Part shown: piece after piece, positions 34,033 through 43,305 of the stretch
How positions within the stretch are numbered: the stretch's first letter is position 1
Layout: each line of letters starts with the position of its first letter
From: Palsa-661 sp035535015
GTDB taxonomy: Bacteria; Actinomycetota; Acidimicrobiia; Acidimicrobiales; UBA8190
Direction of reading: 5' to 3'
Assembly (NCBI GenBank): GCA_035535015.1
Contig: DATLQU010000059.1
Coordinates: forward strand, 36,909 to 100,908
Length of the DNA stretch: 64,000 nt
Made by a program: the position numbers and the translations under genes
Notes under the pieces: model-generated
The model's input: the letters and a program-made list of their open reading frames with translations, nothing else
The model's database searches: none
Told to the model about the DNA's origin: nothing

Positions 34033-34917
34033 ATGCTCCGCCGACCTGAGCGAACGGGCACGCTGGCTGAGACACACGGTGCAAGCCGTATCGCGCTCTT
34101 CGGGCGCTGGAGCCTACTGGCGTTGCCCCTCGTTGGCATCCTCGTGATCGCTCCATCGGGCACTTCTCTCCCCGCCGGTCTCCCCGCCCCGGCGGCGGTG
34201 AAGACGCCGGGTATCTACCACGACCCGGTTCAGATCGAGAGAGCGAGTCACGGTCTCGTGACCTCGACCAATTGGTCCGGCTACGCCGACACCGGTCCCA
34301 CATTCACGAGTGTCGTCGGGACGTGGGTACAACCGGCTGCGTCTTGTACTTCCAATAAAGTGACGGCCGCCTCCTTCTGGGTCGGCATCGATGGTTTCCT
34401 GAAGTCATCAGGAACGGTGGAGCAGGCGGGCACCGACTCCGACTGCGCCAAGCGCACCAAGAGGGTCCCCGGGGGACCCACCTACTACGCGTGGTGGGAG
34501 ATGTTCCCGGCACTTTCGAACGACCTCTCGAAAGCAACGTTTCCCGTCTCCGCCGGCGACACGATATCGGCCCAGGTGACGAGTTCCGGATCGACATTCA
34601 CGCTGACGGTCAGCGATGTCAGCAAGGGTTGGTCGTTTTCACCACCGCCCCAGACCGCGTCTTCGGCCAATGAGTCATCGGCTGAATGGATCGCCGAAGC
34701 TCCTTCGATCTGTAGAGCCTCGAAGTGTGCCGAGGCCAAGCTGACGAATTTCGGAACGGTCAGCTTCAGCGGCGCCAACGCCAACGGATCGGTGATCTCC
34801 GCCGCTTCCTTCTCCGACAATCAGATCGACATGACCAAGGGAAAGAAGATGGTGAAGGCCGGTGCCTCCGCCTTGTCGGGAGGTTCGGCGTTCACTATCA
34901 CCTGGCACCACAACTGA
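34033..34917 (+). CDS. Secreted G1-family (eqolisin) glutamic endopeptidase
   Basis: 294 residues from ATG 34033, preceded by GAGG at spacing 5; GTG 34012 is possible. Signal region: SLLALPLVGILVIAPSG, about residues 26-42. The catalytic domain begins STNWSGYAD and carries the catalytic Gln in GTVEQAGTDSDC and the catalytic Glu in SSAEWIAEAPS; YYAWWEMFP is another family block. G1 peptidases work at acid pH and were first known from fungi. Four cysteines around DSDCAKR and SICRASKCAE may form disulfides. It follows the sigma operon after 78 bases. Confidence 0.82.
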   Translation: MLRRPERTGTLAETHGASRIALFGRWSLLALPLVGILVIAPSGTSLPAGLPAPAAVKTPGIYHDPVQIERASHGLVTSTNWSGYADTGPTFTSVVGTWVQPAASCTSNKVTAASFWVGIDGFLKSSGTVEQAGTDSDCAKRTKRVPGGPTYYAWWEMFPALSNDLSKATFPVSAGDTISAQVTSSGSTFTLTVSDVSKGWSFSPPPQTASSANESSAEWIAEAPSICRASKCAEAKLTNFGTVSFSGANANGSVISAASFSDNQIDMTKGKKMVKAGASALSGGSAFTITWHHN

Positions 34918-34944
34918 CGTCCACCAAGGCAGCGGCATCAGCCG

Positions 34945-35442
34945 CTAGGGCTCGGCGGGATCACCCTCTGAACAGCGGTCACAGATACCCGTGATCTCGA
35001 ATACGTGGTCCAGATGGCGGAAGCCGTAACGTCCTGCGATCCGCCTCGCCCACGTTTCGACCTCGGGGGCATCCAATTCCACGGCGTGCCCGCAGCGACG
35101 ACATACGAGATGGTGATGGTGCGACACCAGGTCACACCGTCGGTACAGCATCTCGCCGCTGTCCCCCCGGACGCCGTCGATCTCGCCGGCGTCGGCGAGC
35201 GCCCGGAGCTGGCTGTAGATCGTGGCCAACCCCACCTTCTCCCCGGCATCCTTCAGTCGCGCATGGAGATCCTGGGCGCTGCTGAACTCCCCGGTCTCGG
35301 CCAGCAACGCCGCCACGGCCCGCTTCTGACGGGTCATGCGGGAGCCGCGACTGACCTGACCAGCTCCACCGACCGTCGGGGGACCTTCTGCGCCCATCGT
35401 CACCGGTTCTCTCCTGGGTTGACTGGGCACAATCTTACTCAT
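34945..35442 (-). CDS. zur: Fur-family zinc uptake regulator
   Basis: 165 residues. The winged helix has TRQKRAVAALLAETGEFSSA and the recognition region GLATIYSQLRALADAG. The metal-binding end has SHHHHLVCRRCGHAVELD (His cluster, first CxxC) and ICDRCSEG (second CxxC). Divergence from znuABC makes Zur the best call within the Fur family. The ATG at 35442 follows GGAAC. Expected role: represses the zinc uptake operon when zinc is ample. Confidence 0.82.
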   Translation of the reverse strand: MSKIVPSQPRREPVTMGAEGPPTVGGAGQVSRGSRMTRQKRAVAALLAETGEFSSAQDLHARLKDAGEKVGLATIYSQLRALADAGEIDGVRGDSGEMLYRRCDLVSHHHHLVCRRCGHAVELDAPEVETWARRIAGRYGFRHLDHVFEITGICDRCSEGDPAEP

Positions 35443-35456
35443 AACAGTTCCAGTTA
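35442..35456. promoter_or_regulatory. Candidate Fur/Zur-type operator beside the zur start
   Basis: TAACAGTTCCAGTTA has inverted TAAC/GTTA arms and touches the first base of the zur start codon. A direct repeat TCGTTCCC also lies at 35498-35505 and 35510-35517, nearer the znuA start. Neither matches a Zur consensus I can state with confidence. Confidence 0.25.
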
Positions 35457-35545
35457 AATAGCGAAGTCCACGCGGTTAGCCATGTTGCAAATCAGAGTCG
35501 TTCCCGTTATCGTTCCCATATGCGCGAGCATCCCCCCGTCGGCGT

Positions 35546-36478
35546 ATGAGCCCTAGTCGACCTCCGTCGGTCGTGACCTCCCTGGTGGCGGCATTTCTCC
35601 TGGTCGTCGCATCGGCCTGTGCCGCCACGACGGGCTCCGGATCACATTCGCCGACCTCGTCCGGCCCGCTCGACGTGGTGGCTGGTGAGAACTTCTGGGG
35701 CAGCCTGGCTGGACAGCTCGGCGGCGCGCAGGTGCATGTGACCAGTGTGGTCTCCGATCCCAATGCCGACCCGCACGAGTACGAGACGAATCCGGCTGAC
35801 GCCCGGGCCTTCACGGCGGCCGACCTGGTGATCCTGAACGGTGCCGGCTACGACGACTGGGCGTCGAAGCTTCTCTCGGCCCAGCCGCAAACCGGTCGCC
35901 GCCTGTTCTCGGTCGCCACGCTGCTCAAGAAGAAGCCGGGGGACAATCCGCACTTCTGGTACGACCCGGCCGACGTCTTCCGGGTGATCGACGCCCTCAC
36001 GGCCGAGTACGAGTGGATGAGACCGCACGAGAGGTCGTACTTCGCCGCACGGCACGCCGCCGTCGAAAGGACCCTCGACCCCTACCGTGCCAAGCTCCGG
36101 GTCATCACCACGCGCTTCTCCGGAACTCCCGTAGCCTCCACCGAGGAGATCTTCCAGTACCTGGCCGATTACCTTCATCTCGATCTCGTCACACCGCTCG
36201 CCTTCATGAAAGCGGTGGCGGAAGGGATCGATCCGCCGGCATCGAGCGTGGCCACTTTCGATCGCCAGATCGAGGACGGGGCCTTCCGGGTGCTCGTCTA
36301 CAACAGCCAAACGGTCACCCCTCTGACCACCGTCATCAAGGACCAGGCCGCGCACCGTGGGGTCCCGGTGATCGCCGTCTCGGAAACGATCCAGCCCTCG
36401 ACCGACAGCTTCGAGACGTGGATGGTCGGGGAACTCGACACCCTGGCGCACGCCCTGACCGGCACATCCGCCCCATGA
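35546..36478 (+). CDS. znuA: Zinc ABC transporter substrate-binding protein
   Basis: 310 residues with a lipoprotein signal (FLLVVASACAAT). Metal-site histidines are in PNADPHEYET and DNPHFWYDPA, plus the later Glu/Asp regions STEEIFQYLADYLHL and VAVSETIQ-like (VIAVSETIQPS). The protein binds Zn or Mn outside the membrane and delivers it to ZnuB. No His-rich loop between the first two motifs is present. Its stop overlaps the znuC start (ATGA). Confidence 0.83.
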   Translation: MSPSRPPSVVTSLVAAFLLVVASACAATTGSGSHSPTSSGPLDVVAGENFWGSLAGQLGGAQVHVTSVVSDPNADPHEYETNPADARAFTAADLVILNGAGYDDWASKLLSAQPQTGRRLFSVATLLKKKPGDNPHFWYDPADVFRVIDALTAEYEWMRPHERSYFAARHAAVERTLDPYRAKLRVITTRFSGTPVASTEEIFQYLADYLHLDLVTPLAFMKAVAEGIDPPASSVATFDRQIEDGAFRVLVYNSQTVTPLTTVIKDQAAHRGVPVIAVSETIQPSTDSFETWMVGELDTLAHALTGTSAP

Positions 36479-37353
36479 TCGGCAGCACCGCACCCGAGCC
36501 ACGGTCACCGCACCCGGCCAGCGAAGGTCCTGTCGTCCGGGCCGTTGATCTGGCCGCCGGTTACGGGGCGATCACGATCTGGAAATCGGCCACCTTCGAC
36601 GTGCACAGAGGCGAGTTCATCGCCGTCCTCGGCCCCAACGGAGCGGGGAAGTCCACCTTGCTGCGGCTGCTGCTCGGTCTGCTCCGCCCGCAGTCAGGAA
36701 CGCTCGAGGTCTTGGGGCAGCCTCCCCGGAGGGGGAATCCCGCCATCGGCTACGTCCCGCAAGCCCGCACCATCGATCCGGAGATCGCCTTTCGGGGCAT
36801 CGACCTCGTCCGCTTGGGCCTCGACGGCCACCGCTGGGGGTTCGCCTCACCGTTGCGCCCCCGCGACAGCCAACGGCGGTTGGTGGACCAGGCCATCGAG
36901 GCGGTCGACGCCTCCTCCTACGCCGACCGCAAGCTGGGACAGATGTCCGGCGGCGAGCGCCAACGGCTCCTGCTGGCCCAGGCCTTGGTCGGCGACCCCG
37001 AGCTCCTGCTGCTCGACGAACCACTGGCCAATCTCGATCTGCGCAATCAGTCCGAAATGGCCGAGCTGGTGGCCGAGGTCGCCCGATCCCGGAACCTGTC
37101 GGTCGTCCTCGTCGCCCACGACCTGAATCCCCTCAGCCGAGTGGTGGATCGTGTCTGTTACGTCGCCGGTGGGTCCGTGGTCATCGGTCCGCCCGACGAG
37201 ATCGTCACCACCGAAGTGTTGTCGCGCCTCTACGGCGCTCCGGTGGAAGTGCTCTTCGACAGCCGAGGTCGGCGGTTTGTGGTCGGCATCGACGAGGAAT
37301 TGGCACATCCCCATCCCGAGATCTCTCATGGCACGCACGGTCGGCGGCACTGA
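36475..37353 (+). CDS. znuC: Zinc ABC transporter ATP-binding protein
   Basis: 292 residues. Walker A GPNGAGKST, Q-loop YVPQARTID, signature MSGGERQR, Walker B LLLLDEPLANLDL, and the switch His in VLVAHDLN. It drives transport through ZnuB. ATG 36475 overlaps the znuA stop by 4 bases, and znuB starts 4 bases after this stop, so the three are one operon. Confidence 0.9.
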   Translation: MIGSTAPEPRSPHPASEGPVVRAVDLAAGYGAITIWKSATFDVHRGEFIAVLGPNGAGKSTLLRLLLGLLRPQSGTLEVLGQPPRRGNPAIGYVPQARTIDPEIAFRGIDLVRLGLDGHRWGFASPLRPRDSQRRLVDQAIEAVDASSYADRKLGQMSGGERQRLLLAQALVGDPELLLLDEPLANLDLRNQSEMAELVAEVARSRNLSVVLVAHDLNPLSRVVDRVCYVAGGSVVIGPPDEIVTTEVLSRLYGAPVEVLFDSRGRRFVVGIDEELAHPHPEISHGTHGRRH

Positions 37354-37356
37354 GCC

Positions 37357-38265
37357 GTGACCCTCGCCACCGCGCACATGATCGCCCAACTGAACCCGAC
37401 GTCGTTCAGCTGGAACTTGGCCTCGGATATCCGGCAGATCCTGTCCTACCAATTCGAACTCCACGCCTTCGAAGCCGGCGGCATCGTCTCGGTCGTCTCC
37501 GGGATCGTCGGCTACTTCGTCGTCCTGCGCCGGTCGGCCTTCGCCGCCCACGCTCTCTCCCATGTCGGTTTCGCCGGAGCAGCAGGGGCAGCCGTCCTCT
37601 CCGTGAACCCGATTTGGGGTCTCCTCGTATTCTGTCTGGGAGGCGCCGCCGTCATGGGTGCTTTGGGCCAGAGGCTCCGGGAACGCGACACGGTCATCGG
37701 GATCGTCCTGGCCTTCATGCTCGGGCTGGGCGTGCTCTTCATCGCCCTCTACAGCGGCTACTCGACCGAGGCCTATTCGATCCTTTTCGGCCAGATCGAA
37801 GGGGTCAGCTCGGGAGACGTCCTGCTGACCCTCGGCGTCGGCGTCTTCACGGTGCTGCTCATCGGGGCGATGTACAGACCACTTCTGTTCGCCTCCGTCG
37901 ACGCCGACGTGGCCGAGGCACGCCGGGTGCCGGTGGGCTTCCTGGCCATCGCCTTCATGGTGACCCTGGCTCTCGCCGTGGCCATCGCCGTCCAGGTCGT
38001 GGGGGTCCTTCTCATCTTCTCTCTGCTCGTCACCCCGGCCGCCATCGCCGATCTGGTCACCAGACGTCCGGGCCGAGCCATGGTTGTGGCCGTGGTCATC
38101 GCCTTGGCCTGCACGTGGATAGGGCTGGTGATCGGCTGGTATTTCCCCTACCCGGACAGCTTCTTCATCACCAGCATCGCCTTCGCCGGCTACGTGGTCA
38201 CACGGTTGGCCGTCCGCGGCGTCGCCCGACGCGCGGCACGACGAGCACGACTCGATCGGCAGTAG
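37357..38265 (+). CDS. znuB: Zinc ABC transporter permease
   Basis: 302 residues with about eight to nine membrane helices (for example GIVSVVSGIVGYFVVLRRSA and VVGVLLIFSLLVTPAAIADL). The family's conserved AFAAHALSHVGFAG segment is present near residue 62. It forms the channel of the ABC-3 type zinc/manganese importer with ZnuC. It ends 48 bases before the convergent PaaK-like gene. Confidence 0.88.
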   Translation: MTLATAHMIAQLNPTSFSWNLASDIRQILSYQFELHAFEAGGIVSVVSGIVGYFVVLRRSAFAAHALSHVGFAGAAGAAVLSVNPIWGLLVFCLGGAAVMGALGQRLRERDTVIGIVLAFMLGLGVLFIALYSGYSTEAYSILFGQIEGVSSGDVLLTLGVGVFTVLLIGAMYRPLLFASVDADVAEARRVPVGFLAIAFMVTLALAVAIAVQVVGVLLIFSLLVTPAAIADLVTRRPGRAMVVAVVIALACTWIGLVIGWYFPYPDSFFITSIAFAGYVVTRLAVRGVARRAARRARLDRQ

Positions 38266-38313
38266 CCGTCCACCGAGATTCGCTGCCCTGGGACCAGGTG
38301 CGGCGGGCCCGGT

Positions 38314-39702
38314 TCAGGTACCCAATCGGGGTATGAACTGTCGGAGCTTGCCCGAAGCCAATCTCTCGAGTCGGTCGACGGCGTGCACGGTGACCTCGGG
38401 ATCGGCGAGACCGGCGGTCTTCAAGGTGCTCACCACCCGGTCGTGAATCTGATCGAGTTCGTCGGGACGATCCGTCACAACCTTGACACACGCCCCCCGC
38501 GACGTCTGCCGTACCTGGTACTCGGCCAGATGGCGTTCGTCATGGAGCTCCAGTCGGAGCACCATGGGGTGCACCTTGACGTCACCTTCGTACTCGAACA
38601 CGATGTCGGCACGACCGGTGAGATCGGTGATCCGGCTATGGGCCGAGCCACAGGGGCAGACGCCGTCGAGCAGGGTTAACCCGTCCGCGATCTCGAAGCG
38701 GATGAGTGGCTCCGTGCGGTTGTAGAGATTCGTGATGTACACCTTGGCCGCGGGCTCACCGGGAGCAACGGGGCGTCCGGCGGAGTCGACGGGCTCGACG
38801 ATGACAAGGTCGTCGGGCAGGTGCATTCCGGGGCCGATTCCGCAGGGGAAGGCGTAGGCACCCTCGACGATGGCCCACGAGTCATCGATCTCGACACCCC
38901 ACATCTCACGGACGGCGACGCGGGTCTTCTCCATGAGCAACTCTCCGCCCGTCTCGACATAGCGGGGCGCGATCCGCAGTCGTCCGGCCTGTGCCTGGCG
39001 GACGACGAGATCGATGGCGGACGGGTAGCCCATCAACAACTCGGGTTGCGTGGCATTGAGCCCCTGGACCACTTCGGCGACCGGGAGTGTCATCGGAAAA
39101 TGGTGAATGGGGTCTTCCGGCTCGGCCAGGAAGGTCCGCATGACTCTCGAGAGATGTGCCCCGGCCCCGGCGAACAAGCTGGCCGTGGTCGCCCCCGGGG
39201 GGCGGGGAAGATTCCCGGCCGTCCCCAGGCGAGATCGACTCTGCATAAGAGCGAGGGTGGTCCACTCGTCCCAGTCGTAGACGAACACGCCGCGGCGACC
39301 GCTCGAACCGGACGACGTCACCGCGTGGAATCGCTCGAGGAGATAGTCCTGCTCGTCCACATGCTCGACAAAGTCCTCGACCACCTCAAGAGACAGTTTG
39401 GGATCCGTCAGGACCCACGAGTACTCGGACATCAGGTCGTCTTTGGTCATCACCGGGAGCGACGGAAGGTCGGCCTCGGTAAAGGTGGTGGGATCGATCC
39501 CGGCCAATCGCTCGGCGTGAAACGGGGATTCTTCGATGACCCAGGCCAGAAGCGTGCGCAACTGGGCCTGCCGCTCGGCAAGGATCCGTTCTCTCGACCA
39601 CCTGAGTCTCTTGGCGTGGACAAAGACTCCGGCGGCGACGTCCGCCCGGTGCGAGCGCCGCAATTCCTCGGATCGATTCGGTCCCGTCACCACTGTTCTC
39701 AT
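38314..39702 (-). CDS. Phenylacetate-CoA ligase-like (PaaK) adenylating enzyme
   Basis: 462 residues from ATG 39702, which shares one base with the upstream GNAT stop. The ATP loop SSGSSGRRGVFVYD is seen near residue 130, YVETGGELL and PLIRFEIADG later, and the C-terminal block GSAHSRITDLTGRADIVFEY. PaaK-like enzymes activate aryl or acyl acids to CoA thioesters or, in some relatives, transfer to carrier proteins. Translational coupling to a GNAT acetyltransferase hints at a two-step modification. Confidence 0.75.
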   Translation of the reverse strand: MRTVVTGPNRSEELRRSHRADVAAGVFVHAKRLRWSRERILAERQAQLRTLLAWVIEESPFHAERLAGIDPTTFTEADLPSLPVMTKDDLMSEYSWVLTDPKLSLEVVEDFVEHVDEQDYLLERFHAVTSSGSSGRRGVFVYDWDEWTTLALMQSRSRLGTAGNLPRPPGATTASLFAGAGAHLSRVMRTFLAEPEDPIHHFPMTLPVAEVVQGLNATQPELLMGYPSAIDLVVRQAQAGRLRIAPRYVETGGELLMEKTRVAVREMWGVEIDDSWAIVEGAYAFPCGIGPGMHLPDDLVIVEPVDSAGRPVAPGEPAAKVYITNLYNRTEPLIRFEIADGLTLLDGVCPCGSAHSRITDLTGRADIVFEYEGDVKVHPMVLRLELHDERHLAEYQVRQTSRGACVKVVTDRPDELDQIHDRVVSTLKTAGLADPEVTVHAVDRLERLASGKLRQFIPRLGT

Positions 39703-40604
39703 CAGCACGGCGTCGACGAGGAGTGGCCCGGGGTCGTCTCGGCGGCAGCGTGCCGGCCAGCAGACACACGGTGGGGCGCGGCCGTCTCGGCCCGAACGCG
39801 CACCGACGCGAAGTTCTGCTTCTCGTAGAGCAGGTGCCATCCATCGGCCATGGCCCGCCGACTGGGCGCCACGCTTGTCTCAGCGTGGATGAACCGGCAG
39901 CCCTGGGCGGCCGCATCCTCCATACGCACCGAAGAGATGGCCTGACGCAGTTTCCGCCCCTGATGCCGGGGATGGGTCGCATCGAAGCCGAGCCAACCGA
40001 GCCCGTCACCGACGAACAATGCCCCGGTGGCGACGAGCCGGTCCTCCTCGAACACGCCGTAGTGCTGCACGCCCGGCGCCCCCACTGTCGCTCCGAACCA
40101 GGCGGCCATCGACACCGGCATGCTCCAGGCACCCCACGCCGTGATATTGATGGCCACCAGGGCTTCGGAGTCTTCGGGCCCGAGCCTTCTCACCTCGATG
40201 TCCGACGGCATTTCCGGAGGATCCTCGACACGTCGCCACATCTTGTACGTCCCCGGTCCGTCGCAGGCGAGGCCTCGGGACGCCAGCCAATCGGTCAACT
40301 GCGCCGGACGGCTGATCGGAGTCACCTCGATCCAGAATTCCTGCTGCCCGTGCTTCTCATAGAACGAGAAGATGGCATCGATCTCGCCTGGGTCAGCCCG
40401 GGTGCGAACTCCCAGTCCGATGACCCGATTGAAGTCTCCGCGGTCGACAGCGCGCAGGGCAACCAGGGGACGATGGCCCGACCGATCGATCACCGCGTCC
40501 AATGGGTTGCCCGGCAGTGCCGACACGGCGTCGACGCACTGCATCCAGACGGCGACCTCGTGATCCTCCATCCTCTGGGCAAGTTCAGTCAGCTCTGGGG
40601 CCAT
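39702..40604 (-). CDS. GNAT-family N-acetyltransferase
   Basis: 300 residues from ATG 40604 (GGGGA upstream); a longer start at 40697 is less likely. A double-GNAT-like layout is seen. The N-terminal half is degenerate. The C-terminal half begins IEVRRLGPEDSEALVAINI and has the acetyl-CoA loop region THPRHQGRKLRQAI and the end RAMADGWHLLYEKQNF. Overlap with the PaaK-like gene suggests a shared pathway. Confidence 0.72.
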   Translation of the reverse strand: MAPELTELAQRMEDHEVAVWMQCVDAVSALPGNPLDAVIDRSGHRPLVALRAVDRGDFNRVIGLGVRTRADPGEIDAIFSFYEKHGQQEFWIEVTPISRPAQLTDWLASRGLACDGPGTYKMWRRVEDPPEMPSDIEVRRLGPEDSEALVAINITAWGAWSMPVSMAAWFGATVGAPGVQHYGVFEEDRLVATGALFVGDGLGWLGFDATHPRHQGRKLRQAISSVRMEDAAAQGCRFIHAETSVAPSRRAMADGWHLLYEKQNFASVRVRAETAAPHRVSAGRHAAAETTPGHSSSTPC

Positions 40605-40816
40605 GCCGTCCCCACCGCGCGGGCTGTCCCGTCCTTCCGGATCGGCGCCCAGCTGACGGGTCCGGAGAAGTGGACGCATGCCGTCACTATCGGCCATCGG
40701 CCCCGGATCTGAAGCCTGCGCACGCTCAGGGGTGTTTCCCCGCCATCTCCGTTCCCGGCCGGGGGCCCACCACGTCCCCGACCAGGGAAAGGACCTGTCT
40801 GTGCCCAGGGTGGCGC

Positions 40817-41562
40817 ATGAGCGCCATCGCCATCGTCAGCGGGGGGAGTCCCGGCATCGGTGCGGCTACCTCCACCCTCCTCGCCTCCCGGGGCTGGGAC
40901 ATAGCCGTCGGCTACAACCGAAACGCCGAAGCGGCCCAGTCGGTCGCCGCCGGATGTCGATCTCGGGGGCAGAGAGCCCTCGCCGCCCCCTTGGACGTGG
41001 CCTCGGAAGACTCCGTGGGCGCGTTCTTCTCGGCTATGGATGGTCACTTTGGCCCACGACGGCGCTCATCAACTGTGCCGGCGTCGTGGATCAGAAGGCC
41101 CGCCTCGACGAGTACTCGGCCTCGCGCCTCCCGCACATGTTTTCTGTCAACGTTCTCGGTTCTTTCCTGTGCACCCGAGAGGCGGTGCGCCGGATGTCGA
41201 CCCGATATGGCCGATCCGGGGGAGCGATCGTCAACCTGTCGTCGGCCGCGTCACGTCTGGGCAGCCCCGGCGAGTACCTCGACTACGCCGCATCCAAAGG
41301 CGCCATCGACACCATGACGATCGGGCTGGCCCGCGAGCTGGCGACCGAGGGTATCCGGGTCAACGCCGTCCGTCCCGGTCTCATCGACACAGACATCCAC
41401 GCCAGCGGCGGCCAGCCCGACCGGATCGAACGTAGGGCCCCTCTCATCCCGATGGGCCGGAGAGGCGAAATCCTCGGGGTGGCCCACGCCATGGCCTGGC
41501 TCTGTTCCGGCGAGGCGTCCTACGTGACCGGTGCAGTGATCGACGTCAGCGGGGGTCGGTAG
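40817..41562 (+). pseudogene. Short-chain dehydrogenase with a one-base frameshift
   Basis: ATG 40817 reads AIVSGGSPGIGAATSTLLAS, a good SDR start, through AMDGHFGP at about 41057. The natural continuation TTALINCAGVVDQK lies in another frame and runs cleanly to the stop at 41562, with YAASKGAID as the active Tyr/Lys. One missing base in the C-run of GGCCCACGACG (about 41051-41061) explains the break. The rest is undamaged, so this could be a recent mutation or an assembly error. Confidence 0.75.
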
Positions 41563-41606
41563 ATCACCGGGTGGTGAACAGGGAACATTTCGTGCACGAT
41601 GAGGAC

Positions 41607-43256
41607 ATGACGGGCACAGGGGATGGCTCCACCGGGGCCTGGCCGACGGCCGACTCCGGTGCCGAGGGTGCGTGGTGGCGGACGGGACTGCTCTACCAGG
41701 TCTATGTGCGTTCATTCGCCGACAGTAACGGTGACGGGGTGGGCGATCTGCGCGGTCTTATCGATCACCTGGACCACCTCTCGTGGCTCGGTGTCGACGG
41801 CCTCTGGTTGAGTCCCGTCAATCCCTCACCCAACGCCGACTGGGGTTACGACGTCGCCGATTACTGCGCCGTCGATCCCCAGTACGGAACTCTCGCCGAT
41901 CTGGACGAGCTGGTGAGATCCGCCAACGGTTTGGGTATCCAGGTTCTGATCGACCTGGTCCCCAATCACACAAGCGATCAGCACCCGTGGTTCATCGAAT
42001 CGAAGTCGTCGAAGACGGCCGGCCGTCGAGACTTCTATGTGTGGGTCGACCCCAAACCGGACGGCTCCCCACCCAACAATTGGGTGGGATGCTTCGGCGG
42101 TCCGGCCTGGACGTTCGATGACACCACCAGACAGTACTACCTCCACAACTTCCTCCCCGAACAGCCCGATCTGAACTGGTGGTGCGGGGACGTCCGAACG
42201 GCGTTCGAAGACATCATCCGCTTTTGGTGGGACCGGGGCATCGCCGGATTCCGCATCGACGTCTGCAACATGATTATCAAGGATGCCCGGCTCCGCGACA
42301 ACCCTCCGGCGACCGAGCACGACCCGTTCATCATGCAGATCTTCGGACAACGTCCCGAGTACACGAGCAACCAACCCGAAGTTCACGACGTCCTGAAGCA
42401 CTGGCGGCGGCTGGCCCAAGCCTACGATCCGCCGAGGGTCCTCCTGGGAGAGACGAACGTCGAATCGCTCGAGACGCTGGCCCGCTTCTACGGCAGCGGT
42501 GACGATGAACTGAGTCTCAGCTTCAATTTCCCCTTCTTGGAGTCACCCTTCCAAGCGGGACCCCTGCGGGCCATCGTGGAGAGGACGGAAGAACTGCTTC
42601 CCCCGGGGGCCTGGCCGGTCTGGACCGGCTCCAATCACGATGTCTCCCGGTTGGCCACACGCTGGGCGGCCGGGGAGCACCGCAAGGTGCGGATGGCCCT
42701 TCTGATGCTTCTGACGTTGCGGGGCACACCCGTGCTGTACCAAGGGGACGAAATCGGGCTGACCGACGGGGTGCTCTCCCACGAAGAGATCCTCGATCCG
42801 GTCGGTCTTCGCTTCTGGCCCGCTTACCAGGGCCGCGACCCCGAACGTACGCCGATGCCCTGGTCGGCCGGAGCCAACGGCGGCTTTACCGACCCCGGGT
42901 CGACGCCCTGGCTACGCATGGGGGATCCGACTTTCGGCAGCGTGGCTGACCAACGGGGCGATCCCCAGTCCATTCTCCAGTTCGTACGCGCCGTCGTGGC
43001 CTTCCGACGCCGGTCGCCGGATCTCCTTTCGGGTGACTATCGGAGTCTTCAATCCCCCGATCCTGTCTGGGCGTGGCGCCGTGGATCGTCCACCGTGATC
43101 GCCCTCAATCTGTCCGCCAACCCCGCCCAGTTGGTCCTGGCCACTCCCGCTCATGACCTTGCGCTCAGCACAGATCCGACGATGACGACAGGCCCGCGAC
43201 AGGGTCACCTGGTTCTCCCACCCTGGGAGGGTGCGATCGTCCTGGAGCCTCGATAG
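41607..43256 (+). CDS. GH13 alpha-glucosidase / alpha-amylase-family enzyme
   Basis: 549 residues from ATG 41607; GTG at 41571 would add 12. Conserved GH13 regions: VLIDLVPNHTSD (region I), GFRIDVCNMI with the nucleophile Asp (II), LLGETNVES with the acid Glu (III), and TGSNHDVSRL (IV). The start WWRTGLLYQVYVRSFADSNG is typical of alpha-glucosidases and oligo-1,6-glucosidases. No signal peptide, so it acts in the cytoplasm on short alpha-glucans or related disaccharides. Confidence 0.87.
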   Translation: MTGTGDGSTGAWPTADSGAEGAWWRTGLLYQVYVRSFADSNGDGVGDLRGLIDHLDHLSWLGVDGLWLSPVNPSPNADWGYDVADYCAVDPQYGTLADLDELVRSANGLGIQVLIDLVPNHTSDQHPWFIESKSSKTAGRRDFYVWVDPKPDGSPPNNWVGCFGGPAWTFDDTTRQYYLHNFLPEQPDLNWWCGDVRTAFEDIIRFWWDRGIAGFRIDVCNMIIKDARLRDNPPATEHDPFIMQIFGQRPEYTSNQPEVHDVLKHWRRLAQAYDPPRVLLGETNVESLETLARFYGSGDDELSLSFNFPFLESPFQAGPLRAIVERTEELLPPGAWPVWTGSNHDVSRLATRWAAGEHRKVRMALLMLLTLRGTPVLYQGDEIGLTDGVLSHEEILDPVGLRFWPAYQGRDPERTPMPWSAGANGGFTDPGSTPWLRMGDPTFGSVADQRGDPQSILQFVRAVVAFRRRSPDLLSGDYRSLQSPDPVWAWRRGSSTVIALNLSANPAQLVLATPAHDLALSTDPTMTTGPRQGHLVLPPWEGAIVLEPR

Positions 43257-43305
43257 CCCGTAGGGTGAAGATCCTTTGACGACGCGTTACCGGCGGGTGT
43301 CGGGG

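Noticed and set aside
40817..41562. Programmed ribosomal frameshift in the SDR
   Set aside because: No slippery heptamer followed by a stem-loop is apparent, and SDRs are not known to use recoding; a simple deletion is more likely.
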